A DNA stretch of 25,000 nucleotides, taken from positions 1,202,069 to 1,227,068 of the forward strand of contig RPFO01000253.1 in assembly GCA_009746045.1 (NCBI GenBank). Direction: 5' to 3'. Below, in pieces: positions 9,041-20,011 of the stretch. The translations under genes were made by a program, and so were the position numbers. Below the pieces are notes generated by a model. The model was not told where the DNA came from. It ran no database searches and was given only the letters and a program-made list of their open reading frames with translations. The first letter of the stretch is position 1, and each line of letters opens with the position of its first letter. The stretch comes from Mesostigma viride (taxonomy: Eukaryota; Streptophyta; Mesostigmatophyceae; Mesostigmatales; Mesostigmataceae).

Positions 9041-9123
9041 ATGAAGCCTTACCTGGTACCGGTATCCTTACTAACGATACCGGGTACCGGTACCGGGCTG
9101 TCCCGGTAGTACTGGGTACCGGG
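9041..9123 (+). repeat. GGTACCGG-rich block
   Basis: It contains ACCTGGTACCGGTATCC, ATACCGGGTACCGGTACC and TACTGGGTACCGGG. These words are self-complementary, so the block can pair with itself and with 8596-8702. Confidence 0.75.
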
Positions 9124-9367
9124 AAGAACATTAAAGCTGGGAGGGGTCAGCGCGGTGCTTGTGATCGCTGCACTGGACCATTGCTGGTTCTCCGGCTGTT
9201 TCACATGTGCAGTCTCAGCAATTGCGGCGGTTTTCGAGTTGTATTCTGTATTCTGCACTCAAGCTGTCTTGTGTTGCAACTGATTATAAAATCTGTGTAT
9301 TGAGATTTGACTTGTTTGGCATTGCCTCTGCTCCTGTCTGTGACCGTTTGTATCTCCCGGACGTCAG

Positions 9368-9490
9368 CTTGTCAAGATAATCGAGCTGGTTTCTGGTTTG
9401 CCGACAGCGGCTGCACTGTCCTGCCGTACACTATTTGCGTCACTGGTTCCCCAAGTGATGGATCTGGTGCTACCGGCAACGGCTGCGCAT
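9368..9490 (+). CDS. Cys-module exon, diverged copy 1 (41 codons)
   Basis: The acceptor is a pyrimidine-containing stretch ending GACGTCAG at 9367. The donor is GCAT|GTGCGT after 9490. Length is 123 nt, phase 1 at both ends. The module reads C-QD...G...ADSGC...PYTIC-VTG...GNGC, so all four cysteines of the family are kept although most other residues differ from the later copies. Conserved cysteines in a diverged copy are the best sign that these elements are real exons rather than satellite DNA. The exon would follow exon 1 directly or through unrecognised exons. The product would be extracellular, with disulphide-bonded modules. No named family is recognised. Confidence 0.5.
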
Positions 9491-9725
9491 GTGCGTGCGG
9501 GCTGTCAAATGTGGATACACTATTTTGGATGTCCATTTTTGAGTAGCATTCCTTTTTAGTAAATAGGCTTTTATGGTACAGGTTCCGTCATGCACGTGCG
9601 GACTCTGATAGATACCGGTTGGTGCCAGAAATGAAGGTGGCTTCTGGTTTAATTGACGTTTTTCTGTTTCTACAGACAGTCACTCAGTGCCTGCAAGCGC
9701 TTGTTTCTTGACGTGATCAGTTTAG

Positions 9726-9821
9726 TGTGTAGGGAGGTTGCAAATGGTGGAGCAGCATTCACAGGCTGCAGTGCCATGCATCTTACCGCTTTGCCTTGAA
9801 CCAGTAGGGCAGGTGCTGCAA
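9726..9821 (+). pseudogene. Element B, copy 1: half Cys module with stop
   Basis: After an acceptor-like TTTAG at 9725, the phase-1 frame reads C-REVANGGAAFTG-C. The 12-residue spacing and the GG and TGC positions equal the first half of the Cys module (C-x5-GG-x3-TGC). Ten codons later it meets TGA. A GTGAGG donor-like site follows 9821. It is either a decayed Cys exon or an alternative terminal exon. Confidence 0.4.
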
Positions 9822-9899
9822 GTGAGGGTGTGGTCCCAACCGCTGCAATTTGTGTTCGGTGTTTTCCCACTCATGTTCTGCCTGGTTGTCGGCCATGAG

Positions 9900-9932
9900 C
9901 CGCTAGATCTGTTAGCCACAAAACGTCAACTG
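9900..9932 (+). CDS. Element C, copy 1: candidate 33-nt micro-exon
   Basis: It lies between CCATGAG and a good donor CTG|GTAAGC. It is phase 1 at both ends and reads AARSVSHKTST. It could be a Ser/Thr-rich linker between modules. The acceptor is weak, so this rests mainly on preserved phase among copies. Confidence 0.2.
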
Positions 9933-10223
9933 GTAAGCTGCATGGGTGGGGTTGGTGGGGTGCTTGTGATAGCTGCACTGCAGTGGACCATTGCAGAGGA
10001 ACGACCATTGGTACGGGCTGTCATCCTGTCACTCTCAACGATCGCGCCGTTCATCACTGATGAAGGCCGCAACAGAAAATCTCACCTTGAAGGTGTCTTA
10101 TGGTTTCTGCACTTGAGCTGTCCTCGGTTGCAACTTATTATTAAATCTGTGTATGTTGAGATTAGCCATGTTTGGAATTGCCTCTGCTCTTGCTTGTGAC
10201 CGTCGGTTTCTCCCTGACGCCAG

Positions 10224-10339
10224 ATTGTATCGACGATTACGTGGGTGGAGAAATGGACACCGGCTGCTATGAGAACGTGCCAGTGTGCATCACTGGTGGC
10301 GCAAGTTCTGGAGAGTTTGATGGAGGCTTTCCTGCGCAT
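10224..10339 (+). pseudogene. Cys-module exon, diverged copy 2, one base short
   Basis: The acceptor is CTCCCTGACGCCAG at 10223. The module starts CIDDYVGGEMDTGC and continues PVC-ITGGASSGEFDGG, close to the later copies (CID, GG, DTGC, PVC, TG and AS conserved). One base is missing before the last cysteine, so with the usual donor (CAT|GTGCGT) the exon is 116 nt and shifts frame. A second donor four bases on (GTGC|GTGTGG) would give 120 nt and restore phase, with the fourth cysteine lost. It is either a dying copy that is skipped or a variant module. Confidence 0.4.
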
Positions 10340-10565
10340 GTGCGTGTGGGCTGTCAAATGTGGATACTCTATTTTGGATTTTCCTTTAAGTAGCATTCTT
10401 TTTTTAGTAAACCGGCTTTTATGGTACAGGTTCCGTCATGCACATGCTGACTCGATCTGATAGATACCAATTGATGCCAGAAAACAAGGTGGCTTTTGGT
10501 CTCACGTTTTTCGTTTTCTGCGGTCACTGCCTGCAAGCGTTTGTTTCCTAATGTGGTCAGTTTAG

Positions 10566-10654
10566 CATGTAGGGAAGTCACAAATGGTGGAGCAGCGCTT
10601 TCAGCAGTCACAGGCTGCAGCTTACCGCTTGGCCTTGAACCTGGAGGGCTGCAA
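10566..10654 (+). pseudogene. Element B, copy 2, open through to the donor
   Basis: The frame after TTTAG reads C-REVTNGGAALSAVTG-C-SLPLGLEPGGLQ and stays open to the GTGAGG donor-like site, because about ten bases are missing relative to the other B copies. Cys-to-Cys spacing is 15. The exon would leave phase 0 at its end, so it does not fit the phase-1 chain. Confidence 0.35.
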
Positions 10655-10732
10655 GTGAGGGGGTGGTCCCAACCAGTGCGATTTGTGTTAGGTGTTGTGC
10701 CACCAATGTTCTTCCTGGTTGTCGGCCATGAG

Positions 10733-10771
10733 CCGGCTTGCCTAGAGCTGTTAGCCACAAAACGTCAACTG
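10733..10771 (+). CDS. Element C, copy 2: candidate 39-nt micro-exon
   Basis: It is phase 1 at both ends, reads AGLPRAVSHKTST, and has the donor CTG|GTAAGC. It differs from copy 1 by a six-base insertion, a multiple of three, as expected of coding sequence. Confidence 0.2.
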
Positions 10772-11135
10772 GTAAGCTGGGTGGGGTAACTTGGCGGGCT
10801 TTTGATCGGTATCGTGTCGCGCCGGCCAATGATCCATTAGGGAAACTTGAATTTTTCCATTCACCAATATCCCCTAAATGGTCTGGCTGCCGATTTTCCG
10901 CCTAAAAATGTATGGCTGCGTGCTGCGCTGGACCACTGGAGAGGAAGGACCGTTGGTGGCGGATGTTGTGCAGTCTTCAACGATCATGGCGGTTATCAAG
11001 TTGTGTTTTAATCTTTGCTCTTGAGCTGTCTTTGGTTGCTAGTCTTAATATAACACCTGCGTATTGATATTTGACGTGTTTGGCGTTGCTTCTGCTCGAT
11101 CGTCTATGTGCCCGTTCGTTTCTTCCTGACGTCAG

Positions 11136-11252
11136 TTTGTATCGACTCTGCAGCTGGTGGCAATCAGGACACCGGCTGCGACGCTGGTTCCCCAGTGTGC
11201 TCCACTGGTGCCGCGAGTACTGGAGGATTTTCTGCTGGGACCTCCTGCGGAG
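11136..11252 (+). CDS. Cys-module exon 3 (hybrid flanks b/a)
   Basis: The acceptor is TTTCTTCCTGACGTCAG at 11135 and the donor is GGAG|GTGCGT after 11252. The exon is 117 nt, 39 codons, phase 1 at both ends. The module reads CIDSAAGGNQDTGC, then DAGSPVC, then STGAAS...TSCGG: four cysteines with spacing 12, 6 and 15. Rich in Gly, Ser, Thr and Ala, it suits an extracellular module. Its upstream intron is of the type before the 12566 exon, but its downstream intron is of the type after the 14056 exon. Confidence 0.6.
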
Positions 11253-11480
11253 GTGCGTTGGGGCTGTCAAATCTGGAGAACAATACTATTTCGGATTTCC
11301 CTTTTTTGGTAGCATTCTCTTTTAGTTGAACAGGCTTTCATGGTACAGGTTCCGTTACGCACGTGCTGACTCTGATACATACCGATTGATGCCAGAAATC
11401 AAGGTGGCTTCTGTTTTGACTTTTTTCTTTTCCTGCTGTAAATGCCTGAAATGGTTTGTTTGTTACTGTTATCATTTCAG

Positions 11481-11574
11481 CATGTAGGGAGGCTTCAAAC
11501 GGTGGAACAGAAGCCACAACAGGCTGCAGTGCCATGCAGCTTACCGCTTTGCCTTGAACGTGGAGGTGCTGCAA
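11481..11574 (+). pseudogene. Element B, copy 3
   Basis: It follows the best acceptor of all B copies (TTACTGTTATCATTTCAG). The phase-1 frame reads C-REASNGGTEATTG-C and then runs to TGA. The phase-0 frame is open to the donor-like GTGAGG, but the equivalent frame in the 21597 copy has a stop. No frame is open in all copies. Confidence 0.35.
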
Positions 11575-11962
11575 GTGAGGGTGTGGTCCCAACCGCTGTG
11601 ATTTCTGTCAGGTGACAGTTCTGCCACCCATGTTGTGCTGGGTTGTCGGCGGTGAGCCGGCTCCCCTCTGTTAGCCACAAAACTGGTCAGCTGAGAGGGG
11701 TTGGCGGGGTGGTTGACTGACTGCTGCACTGCACTGGACTACTGGAGAGGAAGGACGGGTGGTACCGGATGTTGTGCAGTCTTCAACTACTGTATCATGG
11801 TGCTTATTACATGATGGGGGGTGCTTATAACAAGAAATTTTACACAACTCCGAATTCGAGTAGATCTGGCAAAAACAAGCAGGTAATTTGCCAAGTGGTT
11901 GCGACCCTAGGTGGTCTCAAAGTTACAGAGCATAAACAACCGTTGACTGAAAGGGTAGGGAG

Positions 11963-12370
11963 GTAGGGCGCTGGGTCGATATGGGTTTTTGCAACAAAAC
12001 ACCTGGTTTTTCTGCTAACTCCCTGTATAGACAGAAGTTTGAGACGGGTGGTGGACAAACTGATAGCACTTGACGAGCTGAACCGAAATCTGTAGTACAT
12101 AAACAGTTTGGCAGGTACCTTAGAGGGGGGGCTGTTCCCTTCAGGATAGGGCTGCCCCTGGGCACGGTAGGATGTTGCCGTCTGCCACCACTAAAAGGCT
12201 TTGGCCTCCTAGCGCTGCGCCGTGCCGGTATCGTGTTGCGCCGGCCAATGATCCATTACAGATGATGTAGGGAAAATTGAATTTTTCCATTCACCAATAT
12301 CCCCTAAATGGTCTGGCTTCCGATTTTCCGCCTAAAAATGTATGGCCGCGTGCTGCGCTGGACCACTGGA
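11963..12370 (+). repeat. Segment Y, first copy in unit
   Basis: It runs from GTAGGGCGCTGGG through TGCAACAAAACACCTGG and CAGATGATGTAGGGAAAA to GCTGCGCTGGACC. A second copy lies at about 12952-13360, 990 bases on, with differences near the start. Both recur once per period. Its right part resembles 10810-10935. I do not recognise it as a known transposon. Confidence 0.7.
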
Positions 12371-12565
12371 GAGGAAGGACCGTTGGTGCCGGATGTTGTG
12401 CAGTCTTCAACGATCATGGCGGTTATCAAGTTGTGTTTTAATCTCTGCTCTTGAGCTGTCTTTGGTTGCTAGTCTTACCATAACACCTGCGTATTGATAT
12501 TTGACGTGTTGGGCGTTGCTTCTGCTCGATCGTCTATGTGCCCGTTCGTTTCTTCCTGACGTCAG

Positions 12566-12682
12566 TTTGTATCGACTCTGCAGCTGGTGGCAATCAGGAC
12601 ACCGGCTGCGACGCTGGTTCCCCAGTGTGCTCCACTGGTGCCGCGAGTACTGGAGGATTTTCTGCTGGGACCTCCTGCGGAG
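12566..12682 (+). CDS. Cys-module exon 4 (type b)
   Basis: Exon sequence is identical to 11136-11252. The upstream flank is nearly identical to that of 11136. The downstream intron switches after about 24 bases into segment X (12706-12944). Confidence 0.6.
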
Positions 12683-12705
12683 GTGCGTGGGGGCTGTCAA
12701 ATCTG

Positions 12706-12944
12706 GGCATGCTCTTATAACATAATTCAAAATGCACATTCTACCAAAAATGAAAACGCGCGTCTTGACCCCCCTGACTTTGATGGCAGTTATACATGGC
12801 CTACCCTGCATATATGTAAGGTTGTGATATACCAACCCAAAGGGCGACTTATGGGCATGCTTGGCCCCCAAGGACAGCCATTGGATATGGGTGGGTTGGA
12901 TGGCATCTGGTTTGCAAAATTGTGAAGTTACAGCCGATGCATCG
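12706..12944 (+). repeat. Segment X
   Basis: This 239-bp segment runs from GGCATGCTCTTATAAC to GCCGATGCATCG. It is present at 12706, 15626, 18545 and 20035, always just after a Cys exon. Its right end adjoins segment Y in three copies and unrelated sequence in the last. Frames are open on both strands across it (plus: ...GMLGPQGQPLDMGGLDG), but I recognise no protein. It may be a small transposon fragment. Confidence 0.65.
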
Positions 12945-13555
12945 GGAACCAAGTAGGGCGCTGGGAGGATATGGTTTTTTGCAACAAAACACCTGGTTTT
13001 TCTGCTAATTAATTGTATAGACAGAAGTTTGAGACGGGTGATGGACAAACTGATAGCACTTGACGAGCTGAACCGAAATCTGTAGTACATAAACAGTTTG
13101 GCAGGTACCTTAGAGGGGGGGCTGTTCCCTTCAGGATAGGGCTGCCCCTGGGCACGGTAGGATGTTGCCGTCTGCCACCACTAAAAGGCTTTGGCCTCCT
13201 AGCGCTGCGCCGTGCCGGTATCGTGTTGCGCCGGCCAATGATCCATTACAGATGATGTAGGGAAAATTGAATTTTTCCATTCACCAATATCCCCTAAATG
13301 GTCTGGCTTCCGATTTTCCGCCTAAAAATGTATGGCCGCGTGCTGCACTGGACCACTGGAGAGGAAGGACCGTTGGTGCCGGATGGTGTGCAGTCTTCAA
13401 CGATCATGGCGGTTGTCAAGTTGTGTTTTAATCTCTGCTCTTGAGCTGTCTTTGGTTGCTAGTCTTACTATAACACCTGCGTATTGATAGTTGACGTGTT
13501 GGGCGTTGCTTCTGCTCGATCGTGTATGTGCCCGTTCGTTTCTTCCTTACGTCAG

Positions 13556-13672
13556 TTTGTATCGACTCTGCAGCTGGTGGCAATCAGGACACCGGCTGCG
13601 ACGCTGGTTCCCCAGTGTGCTCCACTGGTGCCGCGAGTACTGGAGGATTTTCTGCTGGGACCTCCTGCGGAG
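13556..13672 (+). CDS. Cys-module exon 5 (type c)
   Basis: Exon sequence is identical to the others. The acceptor region has CTTACGTCAG instead of CTGACGTCAG. Downstream, the intron runs directly into the element C region (GGTTGTCGGCCATGAG at about 13750), so element B has been deleted from this sub-unit. The next Cys exon is only 500 bases away. Confidence 0.6.
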
Positions 13673-14055
13673 GTGCGTGGGGGCTGTCAAATCTGGACAT
13701 GCTGTTTTGGTTTTTCCTGTTTTTGGTAGCATTCTCTTTTAGCTGAACACGGGTTGTCGGCCATGAGCCGGCTTGCCTCTGTTAGCCACAAAGCGTCAGC
13801 TGGTAAGCTAAGAGGGGTTGGCTGGGTGGTTGTGATTGCTGCACTGCAGTCTCAGCCACTGGACAGGAAGGACTGTTGGTGCCGGATGTCGAGCAGTCTT
13901 CAACTATCAGGGCGGTTATCAAGTTGTGTTTTGATCTCTGCAGTTGAGCTGTCTTTGGTCGCTTCTCGTTATAACATCTGTGGATAATTGTGATTGGGCA
14001 TGTTTGACATTGCTTCTGATCGTGTGTGTGCTGGTTTGTTTCTTCTTGACGTCAG

Positions 14056-14172
14056 TTTGTATCGACTCTGCAGCTGGTGGCAATCAGGACACCGGCTGCG
14101 ACGCTGGTTCCCCAGTGTGCTCCACTGGTGCCGCGAGTACTGGAGGATTTTCTGCTGGGACCTCCTGCGGAG
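14056..14172 (+). CDS. Cys-module exon 6 (type a)
   Basis: Exon sequence is identical to the others. The upstream flank is the most different in the array (GTGTGTGTGCTGGTTTGTTT, CTTGACGTCAG), but the branch and pyrimidine character is kept. Confidence 0.6.
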
Positions 14173-14400
14173 GTGCGTTGGGGCTGTCAAATCTGGAGAA
14201 CAATACTATTTCGGATTTCCCTTTTTTGGTAGCATTCTCTTTTAGTTGAACAGGCTTTCATGGTACAGGTTCCGTTACGCACGTGCTGACTCTGATACAT
14301 ACCGATTGATGCCAGAAATCAAGGTGGCTTCTGTTTTGACTTTTTTCTTTTCCTGCTGTAAATGCCTGAAATGGTTTGTTTGTTACTGTTATCATTTCAG

Positions 14401-14494
14401 CATGTAGGGAGGCTTCAAACGGTGGAACAGAAGCCACAACAGGCTGCAGTGCCATGCAGCTTACCGCTTTGCCTTGAACGTGGAGGTGCTGCAA
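14401..14494 (+). pseudogene. Element B, copy 4
   Basis: It is the same as the 11481 copy, one period later, with the same TGA in the phase-1 frame. Confidence 0.35.
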
Positions 14495-15485
14495 GTGAGG
14501 GTGTGGTCCCAACCGCTGTGATTTCTGTCAGGTGACAGTTCTGCCACCCATGTTGTGCTGGGTTGTCGGCGGTGAGCCGGCTCCCCTCTGTTAGCCACAA
14601 AACTGGTCAGCTGAGAGGGGTTGGCGGGGTGGTTGACTGACTGCTGCACTGCACTGGACTACTGGAGAGGAAGGACGGGTGGTACCGGATGTTGTGCAGT
14701 CTTCAACTACTGTATCATGGTGCTTATTACATGATGGGGGGTGCTTATAACAAGAAATTTTACACAACTCCGAATTCGAGTAGATCTGGCAAAAACAAGC
14801 AGGTAATTTGCCAAGTGGTTGCGACCCTAGGTGGTCTCAAAGTTACAGAGCATAAACAACCGTTGACTGAAAGGGTAGGGAGGTAGGGCGCTGGGTCGAT
14901 ATGGGTTTTTGCAACAAAACACCTGGTTTTTCTGCTAACTCCCTGTATAGACAGAAGTTTGAGACGGGTGGTGGACAAACTGATAGCACTTGACGAGCTG
15001 AACCGAAATCTGTAGTACATAAACAGTTTGGCAGGTACCTTAGAGGGGGGGCTGTTCCCTTCAGGATAGGGCTGCCCCTGGGCACGGTAGGATGTTGCCG
15101 TCTGCCACCACTAAAAGGCTTTGGCCTCCTAGCGCTGCGCCGTGCCGGTATCGTGTTGCGCCGGCCAATGATCCATTACAGATGATGTAGGGAAAATTGA
15201 ATTTTTCCATTCACCAATATCCCCTAAATGGTCTGGCTTCCGATTTTCCGCCTAAAAATGTATGGCCGCGTGCTGCGCTGGACCACTGGAGAGGAAGGAC
15301 CGTTGGTGCCGGATGTTGTGCAGTCTTCAACGATCATGGCGGTTATCAAGTTGTGTTTTAATCTCTGCTCTTGAGCTGTCTTTGGTTGCTAGTCTTACCA
15401 TAACACCTGCGTATTGATATTTGACGTGTTGGGCGTTGCTTCTGCTCGATCGTCTATGTGCCCGTTCGTTTCTTCCTGACGTCAG

Positions 15486-15602
15486 TTTGTATCGACTCTG
15501 CAGCTGGTGGCAATCAGGACACCGGCTGCGACGCTGGTTCCCCAGTGTGCTCCACTGGTGCCGCGAGTACTGGAGGATTTTCTGCTGGGACCTCCTGCGG
15601 AG
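15486..15602 (+). CDS. Cys-module exon 7 (type b)
   Basis: It is identical to the 12566 exon and followed by segment X at 15626-15864. Confidence 0.6.
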
Positions 15603-16475
15603 GTGCGTGGGGGCTGTCAAATCTGGGCATGCTCTTATAACATAATTCAAAATGCACATTCTACCAAAAATGAAAACGCGCGTCTTGACCCCCCTGACTT
15701 TGATGGCAGTTATACATGGCCTACCCTGCATATATGTAAGGTTGTGATATACCAACCCAAAGGGCAACTTATGGGCATGCTTGGCCCCCAAGGACAGCCA
15801 TTGGATATGGGTGGGTTGGATGGCATCTGGTTTGCAAAATTGTGAAGTTACAGCCGATGCATCGGGAACCAAGTAGGGCGCTGGGAGGATATGGTTTTTT
15901 GCAACAAAACACCTGGTTTTTCTGCTAATTAATTGTATAGACAGAAGTTTGAGACGGGTGATGGACAAACTGATAGCACTTGACGAGCTGAACCGAAATC
16001 TGTAGTACATAAACAGTTTGGCAGGTACCTTAGAGGGGGGGCTGTTCCCTTCAGGATAGGGCTGCCCCTGGGCACGGTAGGATGTTGCCGTCTGCCACCA
16101 CTAAAAGGCTTTGGCCTCCTAGCGCTGCGCCGTGCCGGTATCGTGTTGCGCCGGCCAATGATCCATTACAGATGATGTAGGGAAAATTGAATTTTTCCAT
16201 TCACCAATATCCCCTAAATGGTCTGGCTTCCGATTTTCCGCCTAAAAATGTATGGCCGCGTGCTGCACTGGACCACTGGAGAGGAAGGACCGTTGGTGCC
16301 GGATGGTGTGCAGTCTTCAACGATCATGGCGGTTGTCAAGTTGTGTTTTAATCTCTGCTCTTGAGCTGTCTTTGGTTGCTAGTCTTACTATAACACCTGC
16401 GTATTGATAGTTGACGTGTTGGGCGTTGCTTCTGCTCGATCGTGTATGTGCCCGTTCGTTTCTTCCTTACGTCAG

Positions 16476-16592
16476 TTTGTATCGACTCTGCAGCTGGTGG
16501 CAATCAGGACACCGGCTGCGACGCTGGTTCCCCAGTGTGCTCCACTGGTGCCGCGAGTACTGGAGGATTTTCTGCTGGGACCTCCTGCGGAG
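16476..16592 (+). CDS. Cys-module exon 8 (type c)
   Basis: It is identical to the 13556 exon, including the CTTACGTCAG acceptor. Confidence 0.6.
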
Positions 16593-16975
16593 GTGCGTGG
16601 GGGCTGTCAAATCTGGACATGCTGTTTTGGTTTTTCCTGTTTTTGGTAGCATTCTCTTTTAGCTGAACACGGGTTGTCGGCCATGAGCCGGCTTGCCTCT
16701 GTTAGCCACAAAGCGTCAGCTGGTAAGCTAAGAGGGGTTGGCTGGGTGGTTGTGATTGCTGCACTGCAGTCTCAGCCACTGGACAGGAAGGACTGTTGGT
16801 GCCGGATGTCGAGCAGTCTTCAACTATCAGGGCGGTTATCAAGTTGTGTTTTGATCTCTGCAGTTGAGCTGTCTTTGGTCGCTTCTCGTTATAACATCTG
16901 TGGATAATTGTGATTGGGCATGTTTGACATTGCTTCTGATCGTGTGTGTGCTGGTTTGTTTCTTCTTGACGTCAG

Positions 16976-17092
16976 TTTGTATCGACTCTGCAGCTGGTGG
17001 CAATCAGGACACCGGCTGCGACGCTGGTTCCCCAGTGTGCTCCACTGGTGCCGCGAGTACTGGAGGATTTTCTGCTGGGACCTCCTGCGGAG
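16976..17092 (+). CDS. Cys-module exon 9 (type a)
   Basis: It is identical to the 14056 exon with the same flanks. Confidence 0.6.
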
Positions 17093-17320
17093 GTGCGTTG
17101 GGGCTGTCAAATCTGGAGAACAATACTATTTCGGATTTCCCTTTTTTGGTAGCATTCTCTTTTAGTTGAACAGGCTTTCATGGTACAGGTTCCGTTACGC
17201 ACGTGCTGACTCTGATACATACCGATTGATGCCAGAAATCAAGGTGGCTTCTGTTTTGACTTTTTTCTTTTCCTGCTGTAAATGCCTGAAATGGTTTGTT
17301 TGTTACTGTTATCATTTCAG

Positions 17321-17414
17321 CATGTAGGGAGGCTTCAAACGGTGGAACAGAAGCCACAACAGGCTGCAGTGCCATGCAGCTTACCGCTTTGCCTTGAACG
17401 TGGAGGTGCTGCAA
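17321..17414 (+). pseudogene. Element B, copy 5
   Basis: It is the same as the 11481 and 14401 copies. The single-base loss that distinguishes the third unit lies about 65 bases downstream. Confidence 0.35.
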
Positions 17415-18404
17415 GTGAGGGTGTGGTCCCAACCGCTGTGATTTCTGTCAGGTGACAGTTCTGCCACCCATGTTGTGCTGGTTGTCGGCGGTGAGCCGGC
17501 TCCCCTCTGTTAGCCACAAAACTGGTCAGCTGAGAGGGGTTGGCGGGGTGGTTGACTGACTGCTGCACTGCACTGGACTACTGGAGAGGAAGGACGGGTG
17601 GTACCGGATGTTGTGCAGTCTTCAACTACTGTATCATGGTGCTTATTACATGATGGGGGGTGCTTATAACAAGAAATTTTACACAACTCCGAATTCGAGT
17701 AGATCTGGCAAAAACAAGCAGGTAATTTGCCAAGTGGTTGCGACCCTAGGTGGTCTCAAAGTTACAGAGCATAAACAACCGTTGACTGAAAGGGTAGGGA
17801 GGTAGGGCGCTGGGTCGATATGGGTTTTTGCAACAAAACACCTGGTTTTTCTGCTAACTCCCTGTATAGACAGAAGTTTGAGACGGGTGGTGGACAAACT
17901 GATAGCACTTGACGAGCTGAACCGAAATCTGTAGTACATAAACAGTTTGGCAGGTACCTTAGAGGGGGGGCTGTTCCCTTCAGGATAGGGCTGCCCCTGG
18001 GCACGGTAGGATGTTGCCGTCTGCCACCACTAAAAGGCTTTGGCCTCCTAGCGCTGCGCCGTGCCGGTATCGTGTTGCGCCGGCCAATGATCCATTACAG
18101 ATGATGTAGGGAAAATTGAATTTTTCCATTCACCAATATCCCCTAAATGGTCTGGCTTCCGATTTTCCGCCTAAAAATGTATGGCCGCGTGCTGCGCTGG
18201 ACCACTGGAGAGGAAGGACCGTTGGTGCCGGATGTTGTGCAGTCTTCAACGATCATGGCGGTTATCAAGTTGTGTTTTAATCTCTGCTCTTGAGCTGTCT
18301 TTGGTTGCTAGTCTTACCATAACACCTGCGTATTGATATTTGACGTGTTGGGCGTTGCTTCTGCTCGATCGTCTATGTGCCCGTTCGTTTCTTCCTGACG
18401 TCAG

Positions 18405-18521
18405 TTTGTATCGACTCTGCAGCTGGTGGCAATCAGGACACCGGCTGCGACGCTGGTTCCCCAGTGTGCTCCACTGGTGCCGCGAGTACTGGAGGATTTT
18501 CTGCTGGGACCTCCTGCGGAG
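18405..18521 (+). CDS. Cys-module exon 10 (type b)
   Basis: It is identical to the 12566 and 15486 exons and followed by segment X at 18545-18783. Confidence 0.6.
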
Positions 18522-19394
18522 GTGCGTGGGGGCTGTCAAATCTGGGCATGCTCTTATAACATAATTCAAAATGCACATTCTACCAAAAATGAAAACGCGC
18601 GTCTTGACCCCCCTGACTTTGATGGCAGTTATACATGGCCTACCCTGCATATATGTAAGGTTGTGATATACCAACCCAAAGGGCAACTTATGGGCATGCT
18701 TGGCCCCCAAGGACAGCCATTGGATATGGGTGGGTTGGATGGCATCTGGTTTGCAAAATTGTGAAGTTACAGCCGATGCATCGGGAACCAAGTAGGGCGC
18801 TGGGAGGATATGGTTTTTTGCAACAAAACACCTGGTTTTTCTGCTAATTAATTGTATAGACAGAAGTTTGAGACGGGTGATGGACAAACTGATAGCACTT
18901 GACGAGCTGAACCGAAATCTGTAGTACATAAACAGTTTGGCAGGTACCTTAGAGGGGGGGCTGTTCCCTTCAGGATAGGGCTGCCCCTGGGCACGGTAGG
19001 ATGTTGCCGTCTGCCACCACTAAAAGGCTTTGGCCTCCTAGCGCTGCGCCGTGCCGGTATCGTGTTGCGCCGGCCAATGATCCATTACAGATGATGTAGG
19101 GAAAATTGAATTTTTCCATTCACCAATATCCCCTAAATGGTCTGGCTTCCGATTTTCCGCCTAAAAATGTATGGCCGCGTGCTGCACTGGACCACTGGAG
19201 AGGAAGGACCGTTGGTGCCGGATGGTGTGCAGTCTTCAACGATCATGGCGGTTGTCAAGTTGTGTTTTAATCTCTGCTCTTGAGCTGTCTTTGGTTGCTA
19301 GTCTTACTATAACACCTGCGTATTGATAGTTGACGTGTTGGGCGTTGCTTCTGCTCGATCGTGTATGTGCCCGTTCGTTTCTTCCTTACGTCAG

Positions 19395-19511
19395 TTTGTA
19401 TCGACTCTGCAGCTGGTGGCAATCAGGACACCGGCTGCGACGCTGGTTCCCCAGTGTGCTCCACTGGTGCCGCGAGTACTGGAGGATTTTCTGCTGGGAC
19501 CTCCTGCGGAG
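19395..19511 (+). CDS. Cys-module exon 11 (type c)
   Basis: It is identical to the 13556 and 16476 exons. Confidence 0.6.
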
Positions 19512-19894
19512 GTGCGTGGGGGCTGTCAAATCTGGACATGCTGTTTTGGTTTTTCCTGTTTTTGGTAGCATTCTCTTTTAGCTGAACACGGGTTGTCGGC
19601 CATGAGCCGGCTTGCCTCTGTTAGCCACAAAGCGTCAGCTGGTAAGCTAAGAGGGGTTGGCTGGGTGGTTGTGATTGCTGCACTGCAGTCTCAGCCACTG
19701 GACAGGAAGGACTGTTGGTGCCGGATGTCGAGCAGTCTTCAACTATCAGGGCGGTTATCAAGTTGTGTTTTGATCTCTGCAGTTGAGCTGTCTTTGGTCG
19801 CTTCTCGTTATAACATCTGTGGATAATTGTGATTGGGCATGTTTGACATTGCTTCTGATCGTGTGTGTGCTGGTTTGTTTCTTCTTGACGTCAG

Positions 19895-20011
19895 TTTGTA
19901 TCGACTCTGCAGCTGGTGGCAATCAGGACACCGGCTGCGACGCTGGTTCCCCAGTGTGCTCCACTGGTGCCGCGAGTACTGGAGGATTTTCTGCTGGGAC
20001 CTCCTGCGGAG
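19895..20011 (+). CDS. Cys-module exon 12 (hybrid flanks a/b)
   Basis: Exon sequence is identical to the others. The upstream flank is type a, but the downstream flank is type b: GTGCGTGGGGGCTGACAAATC, then segment X at 20035-20273. This is the mirror image of the hybrid at 11136 and closes the array. Confidence 0.6.

Noticed and set aside
8927-9109. 60-codon frame in the GGTACC region
   Set aside because: Open because of the repeat words; no cysteine module and no splice-site arrangement like the real exons.
9738-10199. 153-codon plus frame, with a relative at 21642-22022
   Set aside because: The two share a stretch around LLATK and MGG, but the frame crosses element B, element C and the donor GTAAGC, and is broken in the array units. 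I kept only the last 56 nt of the 21642 frame as a candidate exon.
12407-13090. 227-codon minus-strand frame, repeated once per period
   Set aside because: It runs antisense through the module exon, segment X and segment Y, and has no recognisable domain. The plus-strand frame has splice sites and conserved cysteines across diverged copies, the minus strand does not.
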